From Cellvibrionales bacterium (GTDB lineage Bacteria; Pseudomonadota; Gammaproteobacteria; Pseudomonadales; JAHEGP01), in contig JAHEGP010000181.1 in NCBI GenBank assembly GCA_024645065.1, positions 1 through 6,490 of the forward strand: a stretch of DNA of 6,490 bases, written 5' to 3'. How positions within the stretch are numbered: the first letter of the stretch is position 1; each line of letters opens with the position of its first letter. The translations under genes and the position numbers were made by a program. The notes under the pieces are model-generated. The model searched no databases, was not told the DNA's origin, and saw only the letters and a list, made by a program, of their open reading frames with translations. Of this stretch, positions 1 to 6,389 are shown in pieces.

Positions 1-93
1 ATGGAAGGCGACGGAATCAAGGCCTCCGCGGTGCGCAACCAGCGCAAGATCTTCAGTACCCTGCGCAAGACGGGGCTGGAGTACCTGTTCTGA
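1..93 (+). CDS. 3' end of an unidentified gene (partial)
   Basis: An open frame runs from the window edge to a TGA at 91-93, giving 30 residues that end in ...LRKTGLEYLF. The first codon in the window happens to be ATG, but a 30-residue basic peptide beginning exactly at the edge is more likely the C-terminus of a longer protein entering from the left. The segment is rich in Lys and Arg with an amphipathic helical look (AVRNQRKIFSTLRKTG). I do not recognise the family. It is the only convincing plus-strand coding segment on the left side and is convergent with the antiporter gene that ends at 400. What is seen is the open frame and composition; that it is coding is an inference. Confidence 0.4.
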   Translation: MEGDGIKASAVRNQRKIFSTLRKTGLEYLF

Positions 94-399
94 TACATTT
101 CTCGCTGCTGTCGAGGGATAGTAGTGGATAAACGGCTGCATACCCGGGCGTGGTATTGTTGGCAGCATGACACAGAGGTTCACAAGGCGGCCACACACTG
201 TTTCGGCCCGTTAAAGCAAGCTGCAGAGTATCGCCTGCTACCCCTGGCGGGTGATCGGCGGAACGTGGCGCCGCAGTTGCATTCGCTGTTGGTGGCGCGA
301 TCTGGCTGGCGAACCTGGCCTCTGAAACCACCCCATCATCGAACACGCACGGGTGCCAGAACTTCGGTCATCTCGGCACCGGCATTCTGCCAAGGTTCC
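94..399. other. Spacer between convergent genes, no gene seen
   Basis: About 300 bp lie between the stop of the left partial gene and the stop of the antiporter gene. Long frames cross this stretch on both strands, but their translations are low-complexity, rich in Pro, Ala, Cys and His, and lack any recognisable domain, signal peptide or supported start, so I do not call them. A 6-bp inverted repeat (GGTGCC at 352-357, GGCACC at 375-380) sits just beyond the antiporter stop, but it has an 17-nt loop and no T-tract, so it is a poor intrinsic terminator. No tRNA-like or other RNA structure was recognised. Confidence 0.6.
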
Positions 400-1638
400 T
401 CAGTGATCAGCGCTATCGTCCCGGGACGGCTGGCTGCGGCGTCGTTCATAAGCGGCCAGAAGATTGGCGAGCGGATTGGACGTCAAGCCGTGGGCAAAAA
501 CGCTCAGCGTAACGGTACAGGCTACGGTCAATATCAGGGTTTTCTCACCGGGTAATTGCTCATTGATCACAATAATGGCAAATACCACGCTCGCCAGGCC
601 ACGGGGGCCAAACCAGCCCAGAAAGAGCTTTTCCGGCATGCTTAAACTACTGCTAATCAGAGCAATCAGCATGGGCAACATACGAATCACGGTCAGGCTC
701 AGTATTGAATACAGTAGAATGGGCCAGGTGACCTGCGGTAGAAAGGTGCCAACGACCCCACCCCCAAAAAGTACCCAGGTCAGCAGCGAAAATGTCTCTC
801 CGGTTCCCTCGGCCGCGCGCAACAGGTCCGCCTTGTGCCGGTTGACCAGGGCACCGAACAGCAAGCCGCCGACAAAAGAGGCTATAAAGCCGCTGCCACC
901 GGTTGCCTGCGCCAGGGAAAAGCAGGCTAGTGCCATGGCGACCACATGAACCGGTCGCCAATGACCACCAATCCAGCCCTGCCTGGCGCTAAGGCGCAAT
1001 AGCCAGCTCATGGCGAGGGTAAGTAGTACGCCGACCATTGCGCCGATACCAATTTCCTGAACCAGGAGACTGAGTGCGAGCTTGGTACCCGTGTCACTGC
1101 TGCTGGAATCCACTGCCAGAGCCAAAAAGAGAAACAGGATCGGCACACAGATGCCGTCGTTGAGCCCGCTTTCTGCATTGAGTGACTCGCGCAATTTCTC
1201 TGGCACACGCTTGTTGCTGATTACCGCCTTTCCCAGCGCGGCGTCGGTCGGTGCCAACATGGTTGCCAGCAGGGCCATCTCGAAGCCGGTCAGTTCCGGC
1301 AGCAGCCATTTGGCGCAGACAAAACCCAGAAGAATCGTCAGCGGCAAGCCGATAATTAGCATATGCCATGGAATCTGGTAACTTCGGCCAAGCAAGCCCA
1401 GATTGGCCTTGGCCGCGTCGGTGAATAGCAGCAGCGCCAAAGTGAACTCCGCGATGGTGCGCAAGCCGTGTCGATCGATGTCAATTTGCACCAGACCCAA
1501 TCCGTCTGGTCCCAGGATGAATCCCAGGGTAACGAACAACAGTGCGCCACCAAAGGGTGTGCGCTCGATACCTCGGGCGAGCGTACTGTAAACAAAGACA
1601 ACGACTGCGAGGATTGCATAATTCTGGTACATGCGCAC
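400..1638 (-). CDS. CPA1-family Na+(K+)/H+ antiporter (NhaP-like)
   Basis: This 412-residue polytopic inner-membrane protein should exchange monovalent cations for protons, serving pH and salt homeostasis. Visible CPA1 signatures are APTDA at residues 129-133 (the Thr-Asp of the unwound helix), ESGLNDG at 156-162 with the Asn-Asp ion-binding pair N160/D161, GSGFIASFVGG at 248-258, the conserved Arg of VIRMLP at 319, and GPRGLAS at 344-350. Hydrophobic segments run almost continuously, consistent with 12-13 helices. The length matches short prokaryotic CPA1 proteins that lack a large cytosolic tail; only about 20 hydrophilic residues follow the last helix. The start is either GTG at 1638 or ATG at 1632 (410 aa); an AGG 5' of the ATG makes the latter equally plausible. 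The gene is on the same strand as the upstream lipoprotein operon but separated by about 220 bp, so it is probably a separate unit. Ion preference cannot be read from the sequence. Confidence 0.93.
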   Translation of the reverse strand: MRMYQNYAILAVVVFVYSTLARGIERTPFGGALLFVTLGFILGPDGLGLVQIDIDRHGLRTIAEFTLALLLFTDAAKANLGLLGRSYQIPWHMLIIGLPLTILLGFVCAKWLLPELTGFEMALLATMLAPTDAALGKAVISNKRVPEKLRESLNAESGLNDGICVPILFLFLALAVDSSSSDTGTKLALSLLVQEIGIGAMVGVLLTLAMSWLLRLSARQGWIGGHWRPVHVVAMALACFSLAQATGGSGFIASFVGGLLFGALVNRHKADLLRAAEGTGETFSLLTWVLFGGGVVGTFLPQVTWPILLYSILSLTVIRMLPMLIALISSSLSMPEKLFLGWFGPRGLASVVFAIIVINEQLPGEKTLILTVACTVTLSVFAHGLTSNPLANLLAAYERRRSQPSRDDSADH

Positions 1639-1751
1639 ACCTGAGCGATATTCCCTTTCACGAGCCTCCGATCAAAGCAGGTTCTGGCTAATCCATCAAG
1701 TTGAGTGGTGCCAAAAACACCAGGGAGCTGGGCCGCGTTAATGGATTCATC

Positions 1752-1780
1752 GGTATAAGCGGGCGAATCAGAACCGTTAA
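1752..1780 (-). promoter_or_regulatory. Possible sigma70-type promoter for the antiporter gene
   Basis: Reading the minus strand, a -35-like TTAACG (1780-1775; 4 of 6 to TTGACA) is followed after a 17-bp spacer by a -10-like TATACC (1757-1752; 4 of 6 to TATAAT). Transcription would begin near 1745, about 107 nt before the antiporter start. The spacing is ideal but both boxes are imperfect, and such matches arise by chance. It is offered because the spacer otherwise lacks a candidate. Confidence 0.28.
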
Positions 1781-1845
1781 TTTCGGTCCAGGCATTGCAC
1801 GACGGTCGCGGCGAGGATCCGATTGAGATGGCGAACTATATGCTG

Positions 1846-1862
1846 CTAGCACTGTGTGCTAG
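1846..1862 (-). repeat. Perfect 7-bp inverted repeat over the hydrolase stop codon
   Basis: CTAGCAC (1846-1852) and GTGCTAG (1856-1862) form a perfect 7-bp stem with a 3-nt loop. The minus-strand TAG at 1861-1859 that ends the hydrolase frame lies within the stem. No T-tract follows in the minus direction, so it does not look like a standard intrinsic terminator. It could stabilise the 3' end of the operon mRNA, be a small protein-binding palindrome, or be chance. Confidence 0.4.
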
Positions 1863-2995
1863 TTCCCTCCGTACTGCAGATCCTCCTCGATAAACCTGAG
1901 CAGGGCCTCGTGCAGGGCCTCGCGGGGAAAGGCGTTCTGGTCGACGAAAGTTGCACCGACGATCATGGGAGCGTGCGATGGGAACGGCCAGTGCCCAGTG
2001 GTCAGCGTTGAGGTAGCCAAGCAGTGTGCTGCCGGGATTGAACTGGTCATAGAAGATGACCTGGCCGTCGTTGCGTGCGTCAACCCTGCCGATCTTTTTA
2101 TAGCTGCCCACGAGGATGGATGATATGCGTTTCGGTTTCGGGAACGTCATCAGCGAATAAAAGGGAATGCCCTCGGGCAACTTGTTTTTGGCCAGCCAGG
2201 CCTTGCGCGTGTCGGGCCGCAGATCATACAGTGCACCTTCTCCGGCGGGCTTGCAGGTGGCGCCGGGAAAATACTGCAACAGGTTGCGATAGTCATCGCG
2301 CGCATCATTGGCCAGTGGCGAGCCGCCCACCGAGCCGGCTGCGCTGACCATGGCCGCCACGCGGTGGTGAATTTCCGGGTAGCTGACCAGGGCCTCGAGT
2401 ACATCGGGTGCGCCCTTCGAGTAGCCGACCAGCACCAGGTCGGGCTGGTCGCCTTCCCGGGGTATTTCAAGAATGGCATCTCGTATCAGTCGCGTATTGA
2501 ATTCGCTAGCGGACAGGCCATCGACATCCAGTGTCACCATGTCGTAGCCGAACTGCCTCAGGTGTTCAGGTATGGTGTCTTCCAGGGCCAGCCATGTCGA
2601 GAAGCAGTCCCAGCCAATGCCCGGTACAAACAACGTTGTCAGCCTGCGTTGCGCAGGGCCGAGATTTACAGCCCTGCCTATACCGGCCGGCTCCTGTCCG
2701 ACACGAGAGATTGCCTCCTCGCAGTCGCGATAGTCCGGGATGGTGCCCTTGCGAGCCTCGAGCACCCTGCAAAAAATTTCCCGAAAGCGCCCGCGCCGGT
2801 GCTGTTCATCGCTTTGAATGGCTGTACCAACATCGGCGGTGTTGACTGGGTGGTGTAGGGCATGAGCGGCTTTGAGGCACAGCCGACCAGTAATAACAAG
2901 GATAGCGAGGCCAGGCAAATACGGGCGCCTCGCCTTGTCGGCGATAGTACCTCGACTGGTGGATAGGCAGCCAAACTATGGCATGCCTTGTGCAT
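1859..2995 (-). pseudogene. Lipoprotein alpha/beta hydrolase with two frameshifts
   Basis: The start ATG at 2995 has a good ribosome-binding site and is followed by an N-terminal segment with a lipobox ending LLLLVGC (lipidation at Cys39). The next residue is Ala, so outer-membrane sorting is expected. The frame then shifts near 2771-2776, continues as an alpha/beta-hydrolase core, and shifts back near 1965-1985 to finish at TAG 1859-1861. With both shifts repaired the product is about 378 aa. The core shows TLFVPGIGWDCFSTW (about 121-135, the strand before the oxyanion region), the nucleophile elbow GYSKG (191-195, Ser193), and a C-terminal NADHWALAVP with the probable catalytic His. The C-terminal frame gives a coherent FVDQNAFPREALHEALLRF helix, which supports the repair. 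The substrate is unknown; an esterase or lipase-like activity facing the periplasm is inferred. As written the gene encodes only a truncated product. Sequencing error is a real alternative, because one shift sits in a homopolymer. Confidence 0.8.
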
Positions 2996-4244
2996 TGTTG
3001 TTTTCCCTTGGGAGATCTGCTTCGGCCTCCGCTTCCCGGCGTTCCAGTAGCGGAACCCAGTCAAGTATCTCTATATCGGAAAGAGACAGCGGGCGGGTGA
3101 TAATGAACATAACGGCGCGCTGCCCATCGGTGTAATAGGGCTGGGTATCAAGGTGTTCGTTCATATATTGGGCAGTGACTGGGGATGTACCGGCCACAAA
3201 ACCCAGCTTTTCAAGGCCACCCGAATACATCATGTCCTGCACCACCATGCTGCGTATTTCGTCGATGTCGGGGTGTAGCACGATGTTACCGCTTTCGGTG
3301 TCCGCCAAACGTCCGCCCACAGGCCGCCCGGACTGGAGCAGCATAATGGGATGCCCCTGGTAAGTGAACGGCGCCACCCAAATACGCAACCAGGCCGCCG
3401 TGGCACCACCCTGGGCAGATTTGCGCATAACGATGTCCGGGGGGCGGCCGTAATATTCGTGTTCAGCATCAACCGGTAGCGGGTACTGCCGGTAACCGCG
3501 ACGAATCAGCGCCGAGGCCACGTGCAGCAGATCGCCGATCAGGATGATGTTGATCGGCCCCCCTGGCGAACCGTCGGTACTGGAGACGGTACAACAGGGA
3601 AGCTGTTCCAGCATGTCGCGCAGTAAAGCTTCGCTCCCGACACTGTTATTTTTCGCGCTGTCCACGATGAGGAATATGCGCTCCAATTCCCCATCATCCT
3701 GCTGTTCGGGAACGGGGGGAAACAGGGTGAACGGGTAGAGGGCCCGCTGACCCAGCAGGTCAACATTCAGCACTCGGGTTTTGAAATGCGGGTTGGTGTA
3801 AAGAAAGCCGCTGCGAGTTACCCCGGGCGGTATCGGGTTCTTGAAGCTCAGCTTATCGAAGTGCTGATCGATCTGATCATTGTAAGCGCTGGAGAATTTT
3901 CTGTGATAAGGCCAGGCGACTTCCAGCGGTGAAAAGTAATCCGGATCGGTCCCCGACGCCAGCAGCAAGAGTGTGTGCCTGGAGTTATTGGCAACCTCTA
4001 TCCAGACGGTCTGCACACCTTGGTCAACAAGGTTTTTCCCGAAAAATTGCTGGTTCTCTGCGATACTGAGAACGGCGCCCTTGACCGTGATATCCCCCAT
4101 CGTTTCAGTCGCGGCGCGTTGCCGCAACGTTGCATCATCCAATTGGGTCGGCGCCTGCCAACTGGCGCAGCCGGCCGCGAGCAGCAGCAAGCCCGGCACA
4201 ATCATGCAGGGCGACACCAACTTTTTCAAGCTTGTTGTCCTCAT
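2976..4244 (-). CDS. LssY_C-domain lipoprotein, diverged paralogue
   Basis: This 422-residue protein is a predicted lipoprotein; the lipobox is LLLLAAGC with lipidation at Cys26, and +2/+3 residues Ala-Ser predict the outer membrane. It aligns along its length with the neighbouring 435-aa protein: GVQTVWIEVANN (76-87), DPDYFSPLEVA (100-110), a KNPIPPGVTRSGF block, LPCC (215-218), GRPPDIVMRK, and HPDIDEIRSMVVQDM near the C-terminus. The C-terminal half corresponds to the LssY C-terminal domain, named after a Legionella protein linked to a type I secretion locus; its biochemical role is not established. Several residues conserved in the sister gene are lost: RNHLRLW becomes AAWLRIW, and the WVGQISRD block becomes LLQSGRP. 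I place the start at ATG 4244 because it overlaps the upstream stop as ATGA and puts a signal peptide at the N-terminus; an 18-codon upstream extension has no such support. The pair probably arose by tandem duplication and is translationally coupled. Confidence 0.87.
   Translation of the reverse strand: MRTTSLKKLVSPCMIVPGLLLLAAGCASWQAPTQLDDATLRQRAATETMGDITVKGAVLSIAENQQFFGKNLVDQGVQTVWIEVANNSRHTLLLLASGTDPDYFSPLEVAWPYHRKFSSAYNDQIDQHFDKLSFKNPIPPGVTRSGFLYTNPHFKTRVLNVDLLGQRALYPFTLFPPVPEQQDDGELERIFLIVDSAKNNSVGSEALLRDMLEQLPCCTVSSTDGSPGGPINIILIGDLLHVASALIRRGYRQYPLPVDAEHEYYGRPPDIVMRKSAQGGATAAWLRIWVAPFTYQGHPIMLLQSGRPVGGRLADTESGNIVLHPDIDEIRSMVVQDMMYSGGLEKLGFVAGTSPVTAQYMNEHLDTQPYYTDGQRAVMFIITRPLSLSDIEILDWVPLLERREAEAEADLPRENNNAQGMP
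3004..3009 (-). promoter_or_regulatory. Ribosome-binding site of the lipoprotein hydrolase
   Basis: AAGGGA on the minus strand lies 8 nt 5' of the ATG at 2995, inside the last codons of the preceding lipoprotein gene. It decides the start: the in-frame ATG farther upstream at 3064 would add 23 residues before the signal peptide and lies deep in the neighbour gene. Confidence 0.65.
4241..4244 (-). promoter_or_regulatory. ATGA stop/start overlap (translational coupling)
   Basis: The TGA ending the first LssY_C gene (4243-4241) shares bases with the ATG of the second (4244-4242). No strong Shine-Dalgarno sequence precedes this ATG, so re-initiation by the terminating ribosome is the likely way the second gene is translated, which favours balanced production of the two paralogues. 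Confidence 0.7.
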
Positions 4245-5548
4245 GGTGTACCGTGGTTGAGCGCAGCATCGATCATGCCGCCTTTTCTGCCTTCCCACGG
4301 TAATAGTTCGATGTCCACGAGGGAGGTGGGATGCTCATCAAAGATAAGAACGCCGCGGGTCCCTGTGGTGAAATACGGGTCTGTCGTGAGGTTTTGTCGC
4401 GGCGCCTCGCGTGGCGCCTCGCCAACACCCTTGGCGAAGCCAATCTTGCTGAGGTGTTGCGAGTACGCGAGATCCTGCACCAGGAACATCAGTGCTTCGT
4501 CGACGTCGGGATCGATCTTGTGCGTGGTCAGGTATGGCGAATGGATGGTCAGCCGGGTGCCGATGTCGCGACTGATCTGCCCGACCCAGACCTCCTTGCC
4601 ATGATAGTACATGGGGCTGCGCCACAGGCGCAGGTGGTTGCGCTGGTGGATGTTGTCACGTGCCTTTTGCAGTGCCAGATCCTGTGGTCTTCCGTACAGG
4701 TAGAGCGGACTCACCGGTGAATAGCGGTAACGCTCACCGGATATTACCGAGTTGATCATTTTCTTCACCGAACCCACATAGGTCGCCTCGGTCGGATGCC
4801 AGCCACGGCGCACCAGTGCCGGAAAGGCGTCCTCGCTGCCACCCACGATAATCAGGTTGAGCGGGTCGCCGTCGCGAGTGCCCTTCTTGTTGGTTACACA
4901 GCAGGGCAGGGCTTCGAGGGCGGCCCGAAATTCTGCGTCATTGGTGAAATTAACGGGGTCCTGTTTGCTGAGCGTAGCGTCGATGGAGGCCAGCTTGTCG
5001 ATATAGTCGGCGCGAAATTCGGGTATATGAGTGAGAAAGGAGATCGTCTTTAGGGTGTCATTTCCCACCAGGTCAACCTCGATCATTTTGACGCCCTCGT
5101 CGAGGTTGGTGAAGATGAACCCCGAAACCGTGGCGCCCGGCACGATCGGGTTCACGAAGGCCTGGTCGCGGAATCTTTGTTCCAGTTCCCGGTTGGTGCT
5201 GCCATCGCGCTTCCTGTTGAAGGTATCGGCGGCTTCAGTGGGCGTGAAATAGTTAGGGTCCATACCAATGGACATTAGCCAGTAGGTCTGGGCCTCATTG
5301 TTTTCCACCTCAATCCAGACCGGCTGTATACCCTTGTCTGCCAGGGGCACACCAAAGGCGGTCTTTGACTCACCGGGTGACAGCGCGCTGGCAGAAACGC
5401 CCACACCGCCATCAATCTCGGTCATCAGGCGGTGCTTGTAATCATTCGGGTCACCTTCACTCAGCGCGCCCATCGATACACAACCGCAAAGCAGCAATGC
5501 AGGCAGGCCCGCGATCAGCACAGTATCAATGTTTTTAAAAAAGGTCAT
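4241..5548 (-). CDS. LssY_C-domain lipoprotein
   Basis: This 435-residue predicted lipoprotein heads the operon. The signal peptide has the lipobox LLLCGC (lipidation at Cys23; following Val-Ser predicts the outer membrane). An N-terminal region shared with the downstream paralogue contains GIQPVWIEVENN (73-84), DPNYFTPTEAA (97-107) and VNPIVPGATVSGFIFTN (132-148). The C-terminal LssY_C domain covers about 212-400: LPCCVTNKKGTRDGDPLN (214-231), RRGWHPTEAT (247-256), YGRPQDLALQKAR (285-297), RNHLRLW (303-309), VWVGQISRDIG (320-330) and HKIDPDVDEA (343-352), all typical of the family. This copy keeps the family's charged and aromatic residues and is probably the functional reference of the pair. 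The ATG at 5548 is the only start that yields a signal peptide, though its ribosome-binding site is weak. Its TGA overlaps the next start by 4 bp. The role is unknown; a complex with the other two lipoproteins is inferred from gene order. Confidence 0.9.
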   Translation of the reverse strand: MTFFKNIDTVLIAGLPALLLCGCVSMGALSEGDPNDYKHRLMTEIDGGVGVSASALSPGESKTAFGVPLADKGIQPVWIEVENNEAQTYWLMSIGMDPNYFTPTEAADTFNRKRDGSTNRELEQRFRDQAFVNPIVPGATVSGFIFTNLDEGVKMIEVDLVGNDTLKTISFLTHIPEFRADYIDKLASIDATLSKQDPVNFTNDAEFRAALEALPCCVTNKKGTRDGDPLNLIIVGGSEDAFPALVRRGWHPTEATYVGSVKKMINSVISGERYRYSPVSPLYLYGRPQDLALQKARDNIHQRNHLRLWRSPMYYHGKEVWVGQISRDIGTRLTIHSPYLTTHKIDPDVDEALMFLVQDLAYSQHLSKIGFAKGVGEAPREAPRQNLTTDPYFTTGTRGVLIFDEHPTSLVDIELLPWEGRKGGMIDAALNHGTP

Positions 5549-5798
5549 CTCTGTAGGCCGGATTTCTCCACGGCGGTAGATTACAGTCGGGTCCTGGTAA
5601 GCAGATCAAACCCTCGAACGGAAATATCTTCACGATTTTTGAACTCGAACTCGCTCTATTCCAAGGATAAACAGAACGAGTGTTTTGGCAACCCTTCAGA
5701 TCAACACTATCGCAGTTTTACTTGTCAGCTGCGAACGCCAAGCGTCCAGACGATGATCATCCAGTGCAATCGGCGTTGCGACATCTCTATTGCGGCAG
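5549..5798. other. Region upstream of the lipoprotein operon, no gene seen
   Basis: This 250-bp stretch lies between the operon start and the broken channel gene. It is more AT-rich near 5620-5720 than its surroundings, fitting a promoter region. Minus-strand frames continuing leftward from the channel fragment stay open for some distance (one to a TGA near 5698), but their translation matches nothing I recognise. Confidence 0.5.
5664..5691 (-). promoter_or_regulatory. Possible sigma70-type promoter of the lipoprotein operon
   Basis: On the minus strand TTGCCA (5691-5686; 5 of 6 to TTGACA) precedes TATCCT (5669-5664; 4 of 6 to TATAAT) with a 16-bp spacer. Transcription would start near 5657, leaving a leader of about 108 nt before the first ATG at 5548. 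The position and AT-rich context fit. The spacer is one base short of optimal and the match is only by eye. Confidence 0.35.
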
Positions 5799-6389
5799 TC
5801 ATCGTCCAGCCGTGCCTGGCGAGCGTTCGGGTGCTCCGTGTGCCGCCTTGAGGATCGCCACACCCCATGGACGCATCAGGGCAAAACCGGCTTCAGGTCC
5901 AAGCAACCACTGATCGAGGCCCAGGGAATCCTCGGTTGCAGTCGGCAGTGTGCCCGCTATTCCACCAATCAGGATAAGTCCACCGGGTAAGGTTTTACCA
6001 AACGATGCGTCAAAGCCGATATCACCCAAATCAACACCCTCTGAACTGAAGCCAGTGGGACCGGGAACATCCTGTCTGAAGATGACTGGTATTGCCGGGC
6101 GAACGAAGAACTTGGTCGTTTCTGATAGTGGATAAGGCAGGGAGGGCTGAAAAACCATGCGCTGCGCATCGGGGTTTCCGGCGCCGGGAATATCATCATC
6201 GTACTCAATGTAATCAAACTGGAAGTTCATCGTTCCCAGCGTGGTATTGGGGTTTGACAGGGCCGCTGCAACCTCCGCAGCGGAGGGCTTTACCATGCCC
6301 CCCCTCATCATCGACCGACGTCTCCCCTGCAAAGGTAGCTTCCTTGCCTTCCAGCTGTGTGGAAACGCAATGTTAGCCTTGGCAGCCAC
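5799..6389 (-). pseudogene. Truncated outer-membrane channel, MetA/phenol-degradation type
   Basis: The recognisable part begins at about KPSAAEVAAALSNPNT (6291) and runs through FQPSLPYPL, FFVRPAIPVIF, VDLGDIGFDASFGKTLPGG, GGIAGTLPTATEDSLGLDQ and WLLGPEAGF to MRPWGV (about 5859). These blocks are typical of beta-barrel transporters related to the MetA-pathway phenol-degradation family, which form outer-membrane pores and are usually near 300 aa. Here the family likeness stops after residue 177 of the frame; the last 19 residues to the TGA at 5799 are unrelated, and the expected HQWDV-like segment and remaining strands are absent in all three frames. The 5' end is also damaged: the GTG at 6389 gives no signal peptide, and an acidic stretch (QLEGKEATFAGETSVDDEGG) that would fit the mature N-terminus lies in another frame, joinable by removing one G from the G7 run at 6298-6304. 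I read it as a decayed, 3'-truncated gene. Confidence 0.6.
6298..6304 (-). other. G7 homopolymer, probable frameshift site
   Basis: Seven G residues on the minus strand sit where the acidic mature-like N-terminal frame (open from 6372) must switch to the main channel frame. With six G the reading would be ...VDDEGGMVKPSAAEV... without interruption. A single-base expansion by slippage, or a sequencing miscount, would explain the break. Confidence 0.45.

Noticed and set aside
53..346. Minus-strand open frame of 97 codons in the left spacer
   Set aside because: Overlaps the end of the left partial gene antisense, has no recognisable motif and no supported start.
352..380. Inverted repeat downstream of the antiporter as a terminator
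   Set aside because: Only a 6-bp stem with a long loop and no T-tract in either direction.
124..555. Plus-strand open frame of 143 codons
   Set aside because: Its 3' half is antisense to the antiporter gene and its translation is rich in Arg, His and Cys with no domain or signal; there is no ribosome-binding site.
1836..2918. Single 360-codon frame taken as the whole hydrolase
   Set aside because: Its first about 45 residues and last about 45 residues are out of frame with the lipobox segment and with the C-terminal helix; the real gene uses another frame at both ends.
4245..4298. Upstream 18-codon extension of the second LssY_C gene
   Set aside because: It would bury the lipoprotein signal peptide behind a basic, Cys-containing stretch and deepen the overlap with the preceding gene; the ATGA start is better.
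3975..4604. Plus-strand open frame of 209 codons across the two LssY_C genes
   Set aside because: Antisense shadow of two well-supported genes with conserved paralogous motifs; composition is not protein-like.
5432..5851. Plus-strand open frame of 139 codons over the operon promoter region
   Set aside because: No recognisable motif, no ribosome-binding site, and it begins antisense to the signal peptide of the first lipoprotein.
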